From: Nibrella saemangeumensis
GTDB lineage: Bacteria; Bacteroidota; Bacteroidia; Cytophagales; Spirosomataceae
Assembly (NCBI RefSeq): GCF_039541915.1
Contig: NZ_BAABHD010000005.1
Span: forward strand, 186,001 to 250,000
DNA: 64,000 nt
Direction: 5' to 3'
Of the stretch, positions 34,739 to 44,054 are shown piece by piece; the first letter of the stretch is position 1; the number at the start of each line of letters is the position of its first letter. The position numbers were made by a program, and so were the translations under genes. Under the pieces are notes generated by a model. The model did not search any database. It worked only from the letters and a program-made list of their open reading frames with translations, and was not told the origin of the DNA.

Positions 34739-36557
34739 CGTACAGTGAGATTACGCCAAATTCAGGCAAAGCAATACTCTTTATGGTCTTCGGACCGGCT
34801 ACTATCTCCCATCCTTCTGTGCCTACTTGGGTAACCCTGGAGTTCATTGGCGAGGAGAGCTGTACCTCCTGAGGCCTGTTTGTATGATTTGCCAGCAGCA
34901 GCAGATAGTCCTTACCCCTGAGCAGATGCAAGGCGGATACCGCTAGTGGATCGCTCACTTGCACCAGCTTAATACGTTCCGGCGCAAAGTCGGCTATTTT
35001 TTGGAGCCAGTGGTAAACCGAAAACAGCCGGTCGGTTGTCAGTAAGCCTCGCAGACCGACGGTTTCGTAGTAGGTAATGTCGGATGCGCCGGATGCGGCT
35101 AAAGCACTCAGGCTGCCGAGGGTCCAGCCGGCCAGGAATAAACTGGGTTGTCGGGGGTCGGTCTGCTGCTCCGGAGCGATAAGGCGGCTTGCAGGATTGG
35201 TGGCATAGGGATTATAGCGTTTTCGTAACGTAACGGGCGATACCCAGACGGGTTTGGTGGGGTATAACTGATTGGCCGTCGCTACTGTATCCGCCTGAGC
35301 GGATAGTGTTTCCGTTAACGAACGCAAATCAAACGCATGCTCCTGCGGCTGTATGGCATAACTCACGGCATCGGCCGCCGAAACGTCCATCGTATTTCGG
35401 TTGAACTCGGCAAAATTGGTGAAGGTGCCAGCCACCAGTCGGCAGGCTGGCAAGTGCTGTCTGAGCATCGGTAGTACCTCCTGCAAAAGTATCGCGGTGG
35501 TGACCGGCTGACTTTCCTGAAAGAGAAACAGCGCTTTCGGTGAATGCGGCAGGGTATGCAATACCTCCAGCAACGCCCTCACCTGCTGCTCCGGATTTTC
35601 GCCAAAGTGGCACCCAAGCGCTAGCGGTAACCCAAGCGCATCGGCATGGTGGCTCGCCCGCCGGAGGGTATCTGCCCAATCAGGTGTATTCAGCCAGACC
35701 TCGGCCCGGCCATGGGTGAATGTAAGCTTCCGAATTTTGTCAGCAAGTTGAAGCTCTTCTGCCGTTAACGTTAGGCAGGTACCAATACGTGGCATTGGCC
35801 AGTTCTCTTCCCGAAGGACTATTTTGATACTTTCGTCAGAAGCAGAGCCGTCATTAGGTACTTCTATTAGGCTAACCGTTATCCGCTGCTCAATGACGGT
35901 TCTGGCGGGTACCTCTGCCGGAAAAGGCAGGTGCAGCGGGGTTCCGTAGGTTTTGAAGGAGCCATCGGTCCAGTTGCGCTGGTCTTCGGTCTCAAATACA
36001 TCCCCGTCAAAATCTACCCGAACGGAGTACCCTTTTTCCATCCGCCACTGCAAGGCGCGGATGTCCAGAAATGGCTGGTGTGGCGCAATGGAATTGGGAA
36101 ACTCTGCTGTAGTCGTCGAGCCGTCGGGATGGGTAATGGTGCATGGCATCCCGGCGATGCCGCTGATCGGGTGGTGCAGGCATAACCCGACGCGATTGCG
36201 CAGAAAGGTATTTAGCGCAGTACCCCGAAAGCCAAACTGAATGGTTCCTGCGGCATCACCGGTAATGGTTATCCGGCATTCCATCTGAATGCCTAACTCG
36301 TTGATGAGCCAGTCGTAACCGATGGAGAACCTATCCGAATGTTGTTCAACAGTTTCGTTCTGAATTCTTCCTTTCACCGTTCCCCAGTTAGTATCCCGTA
36401 CTGCCGGGTATATCATCCGCACGATTTCTGTCCCTCCTACCCGAAGGTAACGCAGCACGCCATTTTCATACAGACAGTTCACCGCCCCGGCGTTCAGGAT
36501 GTAAGCAGTTGGCAGAGGTTCGGGTGAGCCGTAGAGGAAGGCGGGGTTGTTGGGCAT
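34722..36557 (-). CDS. apnL: D-apionolactone lactonase (ApnL-like)
   Basis: This 611-residue protein matches the D-apionolactone lactonase family in its N-terminal half: LRYLRVGGTEIVRMIYPAVRDTNWGT, GLCLHHPISGIAG, DIRALQWRMEKGY and the strongly conserved FETEDQRNWTDGSFKTYGTPL-type segment. It has no signal peptide, so it acts in the cytoplasm, opening D-apionolactone to D-apionate. It is last in a minus-strand operon after a sugar ABC importer and a Gfo/Idh/MocA dehydrogenase. The identification is from memory of the family's motifs; the locus context agrees with it. Confidence 0.8.
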   Translation of the reverse strand: MPNNPAFLYGSPEPLPTAYILNAGAVNCLYENGVLRYLRVGGTEIVRMIYPAVRDTNWGTVKGRIQNETVEQHSDRFSIGYDWLINELGIQMECRITITGDAAGTIQFGFRGTALNTFLRNRVGLCLHHPISGIAGMPCTITHPDGSTTTAEFPNSIAPHQPFLDIRALQWRMEKGYSVRVDFDGDVFETEDQRNWTDGSFKTYGTPLHLPFPAEVPARTVIEQRITVSLIEVPNDGSASDESIKIVLREENWPMPRIGTCLTLTAEELQLADKIRKLTFTHGRAEVWLNTPDWADTLRRASHHADALGLPLALGCHFGENPEQQVRALLEVLHTLPHSPKALFLFQESQPVTTAILLQEVLPMLRQHLPACRLVAGTFTNFAEFNRNTMDVSAADAVSYAIQPQEHAFDLRSLTETLSAQADTVATANQLYPTKPVWVSPVTLRKRYNPYATNPASRLIAPEQQTDPRQPSLFLAGWTLGSLSALAASGASDITYYETVGLRGLLTTDRLFSVYHWLQKIADFAPERIKLVQVSDPLAVSALHLLRGKDYLLLLANHTNRPQEVQLSSPMNSRVTQVGTEGWEIVAGPKTIKSIALPEFGVISLYVKDEH

Positions 36558-36597
36558 GAGTTGGGTTTTGTTGCCCCCTTCAGGAGGTTGGGGGTCT

Positions 36598-37620
36598 TTA
36601 AGGCAAAAGAAACTGATTCACATTCTCCTTTGTAATCCGAAGCAGCCCGGTATTGACCGTATTCGGGACGCTGTTGATACCAGCCAGGGCATCGTTGCCC
36701 GACAGCTTATTGGTGCGGTGTACCATATCGTACAGAAACTGGGCACCGTACCAGGTAAACAGTTCCCGCTTCTGTCCGGCCAGCATCTGAATCACACCCT
36801 CTTTCACCAGCCGAAGGTGTTCGGGCTCCCAATCCACCGTCGTAATCTTTACGGTTCCGGCCTTACCGGCTTCTTTCACCGCCAATGCGATACCCGGCCC
36901 TGAGTTGGAATCGAAGCCGCAGATGCCGGCCATGTCCGGGTGGGCAGCCAGCAGGTCGGCGGTAAGGCGGGCGGCTGTTTCCACGTTGGCTTTGTCATCA
37001 AATTTACCTACTACTTCGATATTCGGGTACCGTTTGAACACGTCCAGCAGTCCCCGAAAACCGTCTTCCATGTTATTCAGGCCCAAAATGCCCATGTAGG
37101 CGACTTTGCCTTTACCACCGATGAGCCGTGCCATTTCTTCGCCCTGCATCCGGCCAATCTCGTACCAATTAGTGCCCAAAAAGGCGTGTCGCCGGGAGCT
37201 GGGAATATCGGAATCATACACTACGGTTGGGATACCGGCCGCAACGGCTTTGTCAATGGCCTGAGCAATGGCGGGGTCGGTGCCGTTGATGAGTAGACCG
37301 GTCGGGCGGGTACCGATCACCTCCTCAATGGTGTTAATCTGGGCGGGTACATCCCAGTCGGCCGGACCAAGAATACTGGTTTTAACACCCATTTTCTCCC
37401 CCCAGCGCTTGAATGCCGCCTGGTCGTGGTTGACATACATGGGCATGCTTACGGCCGTCGTCACCATCACATACTCTTCATTCGCCAGGGCTGCATCACT
37501 ATCGTCACTGGTTTGTAACGCCTGCTGCGTTACGCCTGCCTGGTCTCGGGGCGGCAATTCACAACCAGCCAGGGCAGCTATAAAAGCACCGATAAACAGT
37601 CTGCTTCGTATCAATTTCAT
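36598..37620 (-). CDS. Sugar ABC transporter substrate-binding lipoprotein
   Basis: This 340-residue protein starts with a lipobox (LAGC near residue 19) and has a RbsB-like Peripla_BP_4 fold: INTIEEVIGTRPTGLLING, AGIPTVVYDSD and GICGFDSNSGPGIALAVKEAG in order. It captures a sugar, predicted D-apiose, and passes it to the permease encoded next to it. Lipid anchoring is unusual for proteobacterial RbsB proteins but common in Bacteroidetes and Gram-positives. Confidence 0.9.
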   Translation of the reverse strand: MKLIRSRLFIGAFIAALAGCELPPRDQAGVTQQALQTSDDSDAALANEEYVMVTTAVSMPMYVNHDQAAFKRWGEKMGVKTSILGPADWDVPAQINTIEEVIGTRPTGLLINGTDPAIAQAIDKAVAAGIPTVVYDSDIPSSRRHAFLGTNWYEIGRMQGEEMARLIGGKGKVAYMGILGLNNMEDGFRGLLDVFKRYPNIEVVGKFDDKANVETAARLTADLLAAHPDMAGICGFDSNSGPGIALAVKEAGKAGTVKITTVDWEPEHLRLVKEGVIQMLAGQKRELFTWYGAQFLYDMVHRTNKLSGNDALAGINSVPNTVNTGLLRITKENVNQFLLP

Positions 37621-37635
37621 AGCGATAATGTCTGC

Positions 37636-38643
37636 TTACTTTTCTATACCGACACCCTCCGGCGACGGGGTATTTACTGACTTTCGGGGGAGTCCCTGCC
37701 GAACTGCACTGCGTCGCTGTAGCGCCAGATCAATCCAGACGGCGATAATCAGAATCAGACCCAGAATGATTTCCTGCCAATACCCGGATACCCGCGCAAT
37801 GACCATGATGTTGGAAACCAGTCCCATAAACAAAGCGCCCAGCAACGCTCCCGGTATTTTGCCAACGCCACCGGTCAGACTGGCTCCACCGAGAATTACG
37901 GCTGTGATGACCCGCAACTCCATTCCGCGTCCCAACGTAGATAATGCCGCCCCCAACCGTGAGGTCAGCAGCATACCGGCCACACCCGCCAGCGTAGCCG
38001 ACAGGATAAAGGCGTAGAGCTTCATCCGACGGACCCGGATACCCGACAGTTCGGCAGCCTGCTCATTCCCGCCAATGTAATAATAGCGCCGGAAGAACAC
38101 GGTGCGATTGACCAGGAACGTAAAAGCCGCCACCACCAGCCCCATATACCAGACCGGCATCTGCACCCCCAGCAGTTTCGACTGCCCAATGGCGTTGTAC
38201 CAGTACGGCAGGTTCTGGATACCGGCTCCGGCTACCATCAGCGCGCCCCCGCGTACGATGCCCATCATCGCCAGCGTCTGAATCAGCGGGTTGATACCCT
38301 GATAGGCAATCAGGTAGCCGTTAATCCAGCCAATCAGCACCGCGCTGCCCAGACCCGCCAGAATAGCCACCGGCACCGGCACATTGTAGAACACCATCAG
38401 GTGGGCCGACAAGCCGCCCGCAAAAGCAACCACTGACCCAACCGACAAATCAAACACACCTGAAATCAGCAGGAGCATCATGCCGACGGCGACAATGGCA
38501 TCAATCGACAGATTGAGCAGGAGTTGCCGGAAGTTCTCGAAGGTGGGAAACGTAGCCGGAAACACGGCGGCACTGACGATGCAGAGCAGCAACGTAGTCA
38601 GCGTCAGTGTATACACCCGATCCCGCAATATCTGGTTAAGCAT
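37636..38643 (-). CDS. Sugar ABC transporter permease (RbsC-like)
   Basis: This 335-residue multi-pass protein fits the BPD_transp_2 ribose/xylose permeases: DLSVGSVVAFAGGLSAHLM, YLIAYQGINPLIQTLAMMGIVRGG, YYIGGNEQAAELSGIRVRR and GGASLTGGVGKIPGALLGA segments are all typical. It forms the membrane channel of the importer encoded with its ATPase and binding protein. Confidence 0.93.
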   Translation of the reverse strand: MLNQILRDRVYTLTLTTLLLCIVSAAVFPATFPTFENFRQLLLNLSIDAIVAVGMMLLLISGVFDLSVGSVVAFAGGLSAHLMVFYNVPVPVAILAGLGSAVLIGWINGYLIAYQGINPLIQTLAMMGIVRGGALMVAGAGIQNLPYWYNAIGQSKLLGVQMPVWYMGLVVAAFTFLVNRTVFFRRYYYIGGNEQAAELSGIRVRRMKLYAFILSATLAGVAGMLLTSRLGAALSTLGRGMELRVITAVILGGASLTGGVGKIPGALLGALFMGLVSNIMVIARVSGYWQEIILGLILIIAVWIDLALQRRSAVRQGLPRKSVNTPSPEGVGIEK

Positions 38644-38663
38644 ATGGTTTAGGAATAGTCAGT

Positions 38664-40145
38664 TTATGCATGGGCGGCCAGTGCCATTATGGCTTCTTCG
38701 GTGGCAGTATCGCCCGCCAGTTCGCCGGCCAGGGTACCCTGCCGGATAACCAGTATCCGATCAGCCAGGGCCAGCAGTTCAGGCAGTTCGCTGGAGATGA
38801 GCAGAATGCCTTTACCCTGGGCTGCCAAACCGCTCAATAGGGTATGAATTTCAGATTTAGCCCCAACATCGATACCGTGCGTCGGCTCGTCTACAATCAG
38901 GACATCTGGATTCGCCAGCAGCCAGCGGGCCAGCACGGCCTTCTGCTGATTGCCTCCGCTTAGCAGTCCGGCCCGCTGCATGACCGAAGGCGTTGCCATG
39001 CGAAGCTGCTCCCGGAAACGCTCGGCAATCTGCCGGGCCTTGCCAATGCCGTACCAGCGGCCGGTCTGCGCAGCCGGTAAATCAGCCGCCAGCACGTTTT
39101 CCATCACCGACATGTTCAGGAATATCCCCTGCGTTTTCCGCTCCTCCGGCACATACCCGATACCAGCTGCTACCGCATCGGCCGGGTGCCGGATAATACA
39201 GGGTTTGTTGTGTACCATTACCCTGCCTTCAATCAATGGATCAATGCCGAAGATGGCTCTGGCAACTTCCGTCCGGCCCGCGCCAACCAGTCCAGCCAGA
39301 CCGAGTATTTCGCCCCGGTGCAGCGTAAAACTGATACGCTCAAACCGGCTACCGGTCAGATTTTTTACTTCCAGCAGCGGTTCACCCGTACCGGACGCAG
39401 GCGTTCGGGCGAACTCAACATCCCGCCCGACCATCAGCCGGATCAGATCGTTTGACGTAACATCGGCAATGGGGCGGGTAGTCTGGTAGCGGCCGTCTTT
39501 GAGCACCGTTACCCGGTCGGCAATGGTGAATAGTTCTTTCAGGCGGTGCGAAATATAGATGATCGCTTTGCCGTCGGCTTTTAGCTGCCGAATTAGGGCA
39601 AACAGCGTATCCGATTCCTGTTGGGTAATCGACGCCGTCGGTTCATCCAGAATCAGAATTCTCGGGTCCTGCGCCAGCGCCTTGGCAATTTCCACCATCT
39701 GCCGCTGCCCCGGCGACAACTCGCCTACCAGGCTCTGCGGCCGAATGTTCGTTAACCTGAGTTTATCCAGCAGCGCCTGCGTCTGCGCATAGAGTTCACC
39801 GTACCGGATAAAACCCAGTTTACTACGAGGCTGCCGGTTAGCAAAGATATTTTCGGCAACCGACAGCGTGTTGATAACGCTCAACTGCTGGTACACAATG
39901 GCGATACCCAGCCGCGAGGCTTCGGCCGGACCACTGATCGCTACCGCCGAGCCATCCAGCAGCATCTGTCCGGCATCGGGCTGAAGATTACCCGTCAGGA
40001 TGTTCATCAGCGTCGATTTGCCGGCTCCGTTTTCTCCGCAAAGCGCATGCACTTCCCCCGCCCGCAGGTCAAAATCAACCTGCTCCAGTGCCTTTACACC
40101 CGGAAAGTATTTGCTGATACCACGGAGTTGCAGGATAGGGTTCAT
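38664..40145 (-). CDS. Sugar ABC transporter ATP-binding protein (RbsA-like, two domains)
   Basis: This 493-residue protein holds two ABC domains. The first has Walker A CGENGAGKSTLMN, signature LSPGQRQMVEIAKAL and Walker B ILILDEPTASI. The second has the degenerate Walker A LAGLVGAGRTEVARA usual for RbsA, then LSGGNQQKAVLARWL and VLIVDEPTHGIDVG. Its start overlaps the dehydrogenase stop by 4 bases, so it is coupled to it. Confidence 0.94.
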   Translation of the reverse strand: MNPILQLRGISKYFPGVKALEQVDFDLRAGEVHALCGENGAGKSTLMNILTGNLQPDAGQMLLDGSAVAISGPAEASRLGIAIVYQQLSVINTLSVAENIFANRQPRSKLGFIRYGELYAQTQALLDKLRLTNIRPQSLVGELSPGQRQMVEIAKALAQDPRILILDEPTASITQQESDTLFALIRQLKADGKAIIYISHRLKELFTIADRVTVLKDGRYQTTRPIADVTSNDLIRLMVGRDVEFARTPASGTGEPLLEVKNLTGSRFERISFTLHRGEILGLAGLVGAGRTEVARAIFGIDPLIEGRVMVHNKPCIIRHPADAVAAGIGYVPEERKTQGIFLNMSVMENVLAADLPAAQTGRWYGIGKARQIAERFREQLRMATPSVMQRAGLLSGGNQQKAVLARWLLANPDVLIVDEPTHGIDVGAKSEIHTLLSGLAAQGKGILLISSELPELLALADRILVIRQGTLAGELAGDTATEEAIMALAAHA

Positions 40146-41182
40146 CGACCAAAGGAGGTAACGGTGATTAATGAATTGGTGCGTGCCGATTCGTAGGCGG
40201 CATACACGAGCCGGATGGTTTCCAGATTATCGCTCCCCGTAGTTTCAGCGGTTCCCTGCCCCTGCAGCGCCGACAGAATATTCCGGTTGCAATCGACAAT
40301 AGACGCGTGAACGACCGCGTAAGCCGGGTCCAGCCAGGGGTACATCACCGGCGACGCCGTCTGCGTGTCGGTGCCGCTGCGGGTGGTTACGTTCAGGACA
40401 AAATCATGCGTGAGCCGCACCGAGCCCTGACTCCCCTCCACCAGCGCCAGCGTCTGCGGAAACGCTTCTTTTTCCAGAATAGACGCATACGACATCTCTG
40501 CCTGGCAGATAATGCCATTTTGCATCGTCATGGCCACATTAGCTACGTCTTCGCCTTTAATGCGGGAATTTACGCGGGTCGTCTGGCAATACAGGGTGTT
40601 GACTTCACCGAACAAAAACCGGCAGACATCCAGGATGTGCGAGCCAATGTCGGTCAAAATAAACTGCTCCAGTTCGGCCAGGAAGGGCTGATTATCGAAC
40701 ACCGCGAAACCGGAGCAGAAACTAATCTGCGCCTTAAAGACATCGCCAATTACGCCGGAGTCAATAATCGATTTCAGCTTCCGGATGGACGATTGCCAGC
40801 GAAAGTTCTCATGCACATAAAACTGAACGCCAGCCTGCCGGCAGGTATCTACCATTCGCTGCGCCGTTTGGAGGTTTGGCCCCATTGGCTTCTGGCAGAT
40901 AACGTTCAGCCCGGCAGCAGCCGCTTTTTCGGTGAAGAGCGCATGGGTATCCACATCCGTGATAATGTCGACAAAGTCCACCTCATCGGCATGGTTGCGG
41001 AGCAGTTCGTCGGCATCGTCGTACACATGATCTATGTTAAACTGACCGGCCACCTGCTCGGCGCGGGTACGGGTGCGGTTATAAAGCGCCACCAGTTCGA
41101 TGCCGTCCAGTTCCCGCCATCCGGCTATCTGGTAGGTTGACCAGAAGCCGGTACCCAGCACCGCAAAACGCAAATTTTTCAT
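40142..41182 (-). CDS. apsD: Gfo/Idh/MocA oxidoreductase, candidate D-apiose dehydrogenase
   Basis: This 346-residue protein has an N-terminal Rossmann motif (VLGTGFWSTYQIAGW, a GxGxxS variant) and the family EKP-like motif VICQKPMGPN, followed by a C-terminal Gfo/Idh/MocA domain. Its place with an ApnL-like lactonase, ApnO and a sugar importer makes D-apiose dehydrogenase the best guess (D-apiose to D-apionolactone). The substrate is not proven by motif. It is first in the minus-strand operon and its promoter faces the GntR gene. Confidence 0.72.
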   Translation of the reverse strand: MKNLRFAVLGTGFWSTYQIAGWRELDGIELVALYNRTRTRAEQVAGQFNIDHVYDDADELLRNHADEVDFVDIITDVDTHALFTEKAAAAGLNVICQKPMGPNLQTAQRMVDTCRQAGVQFYVHENFRWQSSIRKLKSIIDSGVIGDVFKAQISFCSGFAVFDNQPFLAELEQFILTDIGSHILDVCRFLFGEVNTLYCQTTRVNSRIKGEDVANVAMTMQNGIICQAEMSYASILEKEAFPQTLALVEGSQGSVRLTHDFVLNVTTRSGTDTQTASPVMYPWLDPAYAVVHASIVDCNRNILSALQGQGTAETTGSDNLETIRLVYAAYESARTNSLITVTSFGR

Positions 41183-41232
41183 AAAGACTTACGAACAGTC
41201 TGCACAGAATTTCATTACCTTCACATCCAGAA

Positions 41233-41252
41233 ACTCTACTGTACTCTACTGC
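41233..41252. promoter_or_regulatory. Tandem 10-mer, candidate operator of the apiose locus
   Basis: The 10-mer ACTCTACTGN occurs twice head to tail with period 10. It lies at about +7 to +27 of the minus-strand promoter at 41265-41294 in the space between the divergent dehydrogenase and GntR genes, a typical place for a repressor site. Confidence 0.5.
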
Positions 41253-41264
41253 ATTGTTTTAGCA

Positions 41265-41294
41265 CAAAGCTAAGCAACGGCGTCTTACTTCAAA
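41265..41294 (-). promoter_or_regulatory. Promoter of the minus-strand apiose operon
   Basis: Read on the minus strand, TTTG (41291-41294) and TAGCTTTG (41265-41272) are separated by 18 bases, matching the Bacteroidetes -33/-7 consensus in both boxes. The start codon of the dehydrogenase is 82 bases downstream. Confidence 0.75.
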
Positions 41295-41333
41295 GATATT
41301 TATAAATTTTTCTTTACAAGGTACTACCAGTGC

Positions 41334-42347
41334 ATGCGCAACCTGATTCAGATAACATCAGCCTCTAACCGGCCCAAATACCAGCAGATCGTGGACGAGG
41401 TTTTGGTATCCATTGAAAAAGGTACGCTTCAGCAGGGTCAGCAACTACCGTCCATCAGCGAATTAGCCGACTGGCAGGGTATTGCTAAAGTTACCGTTGC
41501 CAAAGCCTACGAAGCCCTCCGGCAGCGCGGAGCCATCCTGTCGCAGCATGGCAAAGGCTTTTACGTAGCCCGCACCGACATCCGCTCGGTGCTCAACGTC
41601 TTTGTGCTGTTCGACACCCTGAATGCTTATAAGGAAGTCTTGTACCACTCGCTGAAAGAAGCGCTGCCGGCCGATACCCGGCTGAGTCTGTTCTTCCACC
41701 ATTATGATGTAGAGCAGTTCGAGCGGCTGATTCAGAACAGCCTCGGCTTGTATAACTACTACATCATTATGCCGCACTTCAACGAAGATGTGTCGGCCAC
41801 AGTGCGTTTAATCCCTGCCGATAAACTGTTGATTATTGATAAAGCCGTGCCAACGCTGGGGGGCAATTACGCATCCGTCTACCAGGATTTTCGACAGGAT
41901 ATTTATCAAAGCCTGAAAGCTGCGGAACCGAGGTTGCAGCAGTATAAAAAACTGACACTGGTGTTGTCGCAGGACCATTTTCAGTTTGTACCCGACGAAA
42001 TTACAGATGGGTTTTACGACTTCGCCCGTCAGGCTGCTATTCCCTGTGCTGTTGCGGAGCAATTCGATACGATGCAGATCCGTCCGGGGGAGGCTTACCT
42101 GCTGTTTGCCGACTGGGATTTGATTACCTGTATCAAAGCCGTGCGGGCGAAAGGGTGGCGATTGGGCGCTGATATAGGGCTGATTTCGTACGATGACACG
42201 CCGATGAAAGAAATCCTGGAGAATGGCATTACCGTGATCTCCACAGATTTTGCGCAGATGGGCCGCACCGCCGGCGAATGTATGCTGACCAAAGCCACCG
42301 AACAAATACCAAACCCGTCCCGGATTATTTTTCGGGCTACTCTATGA
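41334..42347 (+). CDS. GntR family regulator with sugar-binding domain
   Basis: This 337-residue regulator has an N-terminal GntR winged helix (LQQGQQLPSISELADWQGIAKVTVAKAYEALRQRG, in pieces) and a C-terminal periplasmic-binding-protein-like sensor domain like that of LacI regulators. It probably senses the pathway's sugar or an intermediate. Its stop overlaps the start of the TIM-barrel gene (ATGA), so it is co-transcribed with two pathway enzymes. Confidence 0.92.
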   Translation: MRNLIQITSASNRPKYQQIVDEVLVSIEKGTLQQGQQLPSISELADWQGIAKVTVAKAYEALRQRGAILSQHGKGFYVARTDIRSVLNVFVLFDTLNAYKEVLYHSLKEALPADTRLSLFFHHYDVEQFERLIQNSLGLYNYYIIMPHFNEDVSATVRLIPADKLLIIDKAVPTLGGNYASVYQDFRQDIYQSLKAAEPRLQQYKKLTLVLSQDHFQFVPDEITDGFYDFARQAAIPCAVAEQFDTMQIRPGEAYLLFADWDLITCIKAVRAKGWRLGADIGLISYDDTPMKEILENGITVISTDFAQMGRTAGECMLTKATEQIPNPSRIIFRATL

Positions 42348-43186
42348 TGAAACTTGGAATTGGCACCTATACGTACGGATGGGCCATTGGCGTGCCGGAG
42401 ATGCAATACCCGCGTAAAATGCTGGAGCACCAATTGCTGGCTAAAGCGAAATCGTTTGATCTGTCGCTGGTGCAGATTGGCGATAATTTGCCTCTCCATA
42501 CCTTCGCCGAGGAGCGACTGGACTACCTGTACCGACTCAGCCAGAGCATGAACATCGACCTGGAGATCGGGGCCCGCGGCCTGACGCCCGATTACCTGCA
42601 CCGGTACATCGACATCGCTGCGTACCTGAAGGCCCGAATGCTGCGCTTTGTGATTGACCAGCCCGGCTACGAGCCTCCGGTGCCCGACATTGTCAGCATT
42701 ATTCAGGAAGCAGAGTCGTCGCTCAGGCGGCAGGGCGTCACACTCGCCCTCGAAAACCACGACCGGCTGAAGGCCCGTCAGTTTCGGGAGATTATCGAAA
42801 AAGTGGGGAGCCAGCACGTAGGTATCTGCCTCGACTCCGTCAACTCCATGGGTGCCGCCGAAGGGCTGGAAACCATCGTTGAAACCCTGGCTCCTTATAC
42901 CGTAAACCTCCACATCAAGGACTTCAGCATTCAGCGGCTCTCCCACAAAATGGGATTTCAGATTGATGGCCGGCCGGCCGGTAAAGGTATGCTGAACATT
43001 CCCTGGCTGCTGGAGCAGATCAGTAAATCGGGTAAGTGCCACACGGCCATTTTAGAACAATGGGTGGTGCCGGAGACAGAACAGGCAGACACCCTGCGCA
43101 AAGAAGAGCAGTGGGCCAACGAGAGTATTCAATACCTAAAACCGTTGTTTGACACTAAATCATCAGTAACCCTTACCAACTCATGA
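42344..43186 (+). CDS. oiaC: AP-endonuclease-like TIM barrel, candidate 3-oxo-isoapionate decarboxylase
   Basis: This 280-residue protein has the xylose-isomerase-like TIM-barrel fold, starting with GIGTYTYGWAIGVPE and carrying likely metal ligands in ALENHDR, GICLDSVNS and NLHIKDFS. In known D-apionate pathways an enzyme of this superfamily decarboxylates 3-oxo-isoapionate to L-erythrulose (OiaC). The position between the regulator and ApnO supports the same role here. The ATG at 42344 overlaps the GntR stop; an ATG at 42347 is equally possible. It overlaps apnO by 4 bases. Confidence 0.68.
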   Translation: MMKLGIGTYTYGWAIGVPEMQYPRKMLEHQLLAKAKSFDLSLVQIGDNLPLHTFAEERLDYLYRLSQSMNIDLEIGARGLTPDYLHRYIDIAAYLKARMLRFVIDQPGYEPPVPDIVSIIQEAESSLRRQGVTLALENHDRLKARQFREIIEKVGSQHVGICLDSVNSMGAAEGLETIVETLAPYTVNLHIKDFSIQRLSHKMGFQIDGRPAGKGMLNIPWLLEQISKSGKCHTAILEQWVVPETEQADTLRKEEQWANESIQYLKPLFDTKSSVTLTNS

Positions 43187-44016
43187 CAACCATCACCCTG
43201 GTCGGTGCGGGCGGCAAAATGGGCTGCCGCCTGGTCGACAATTTTCAGAAGCTCCCCCATTACGACGTACACTGCCTGGAGGTAAGTCCCAAAGGCATTG
43301 AAAACCTGCAACAGCGGGGCGTTACCGTCAAAAATCAGGCGGAAGTCGTTCCCCTATCCGACGTTGTAATCCTGGCCGTGCCCGATGTCGCCATTGGTGC
43401 CATCTCCGACGAAATCATTCCACTGATGAAACCCGACTCGGTCGTACTCACCCTGGACCCGGCGGCCCCGCTCGACGGTGTAATCCACCACCGCGACGAT
43501 CTGGGTTATGTCATTGCCCATCCCTGCCACCCATCGGTCTTCAACTGGGAGCCGACGGAGGAAGCCTTCCGTGATTTCTACGGCGGCATCTCAGCCAAAC
43601 AGTCCATTGTAGTGGCACTCATGGCCGGTACCGAAGAACATTACAAGCTTGGTGAAAAAGTGGCGCAGGAAATGTACCAACCCATCAAACATACCTACCG
43701 GATTACGCTGGAGCAGATGGCCATGCTGGAGCCGGCCATGGTAGAGACGCTGGCCCAGACCTGCATGGAAGTGGTGAAGGAAGGATACGACCGTATTGTC
43801 GAGTTAGGCGTACCAGAAGCGGCCGCCCGCGATTTTGTGCTGGGCCACCTACGTATTCAGATTGCCGTGCTGTTTAAGGAAGTCAACGGCACTTTCTCCG
43901 ATGCCGCCTACAAAATCAGCAAACGCGCCAAGCCACTCCTGTTTCGCGATAACTGGAAGCAGATCTTCGAGATGGATGATATCCGGGAGCAGGTGAAGGA
44001 CATTACCACGAAGTAA
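43183..44016 (+). CDS. apnO: D-apionate oxidoisomerase (ApnO-like)
   Basis: This 277-residue protein has an N-terminal Rossmann domain (VGAGGKMGCRLVDNF) and a C-terminal phosphogluconate-dehydrogenase-like helical domain (about residues 130-270). ApnO proteins of this type oxidise and isomerise D-apionate to 3-oxo-isoapionate using NAD. The start overlaps the TIM-barrel gene by 4 bases. The gene ends in a symmetrical hairpin shared with the convergent nuclease-like gene. Confidence 0.78.
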   Translation: MTTITLVGAGGKMGCRLVDNFQKLPHYDVHCLEVSPKGIENLQQRGVTVKNQAEVVPLSDVVILAVPDVAIGAISDEIIPLMKPDSVVLTLDPAAPLDGVIHHRDDLGYVIAHPCHPSVFNWEPTEEAFRDFYGGISAKQSIVVALMAGTEEHYKLGEKVAQEMYQPIKHTYRITLEQMAMLEPAMVETLAQTCMEVVKEGYDRIVELGVPEAAARDFVLGHLRIQIAVLFKEVNGTFSDAAYKISKRAKPLLFRDNWKQIFEMDDIREQVKDITTK

Positions 44017-44054
44017 ATGAAAAGAAGCGCAAATGCGCTTCTTTTCATTTACTT
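44011..44054. terminator. Symmetrical hairpin enclosing both stop codons
   Basis: Perfect 21-base arms (44011-44031 and 44034-44054) flank a two-base loop. They include the apnO stop and the stop of the convergent gene at 44049. The T runs are short, so strength is uncertain. Confidence 0.8.

Noticed and set aside
37268..38017. A 249-codon plus-strand frame opposite the permease and binding-protein genes
   Set aside because: It spans two certain minus-strand genes, starts inside one and has no domain pattern.
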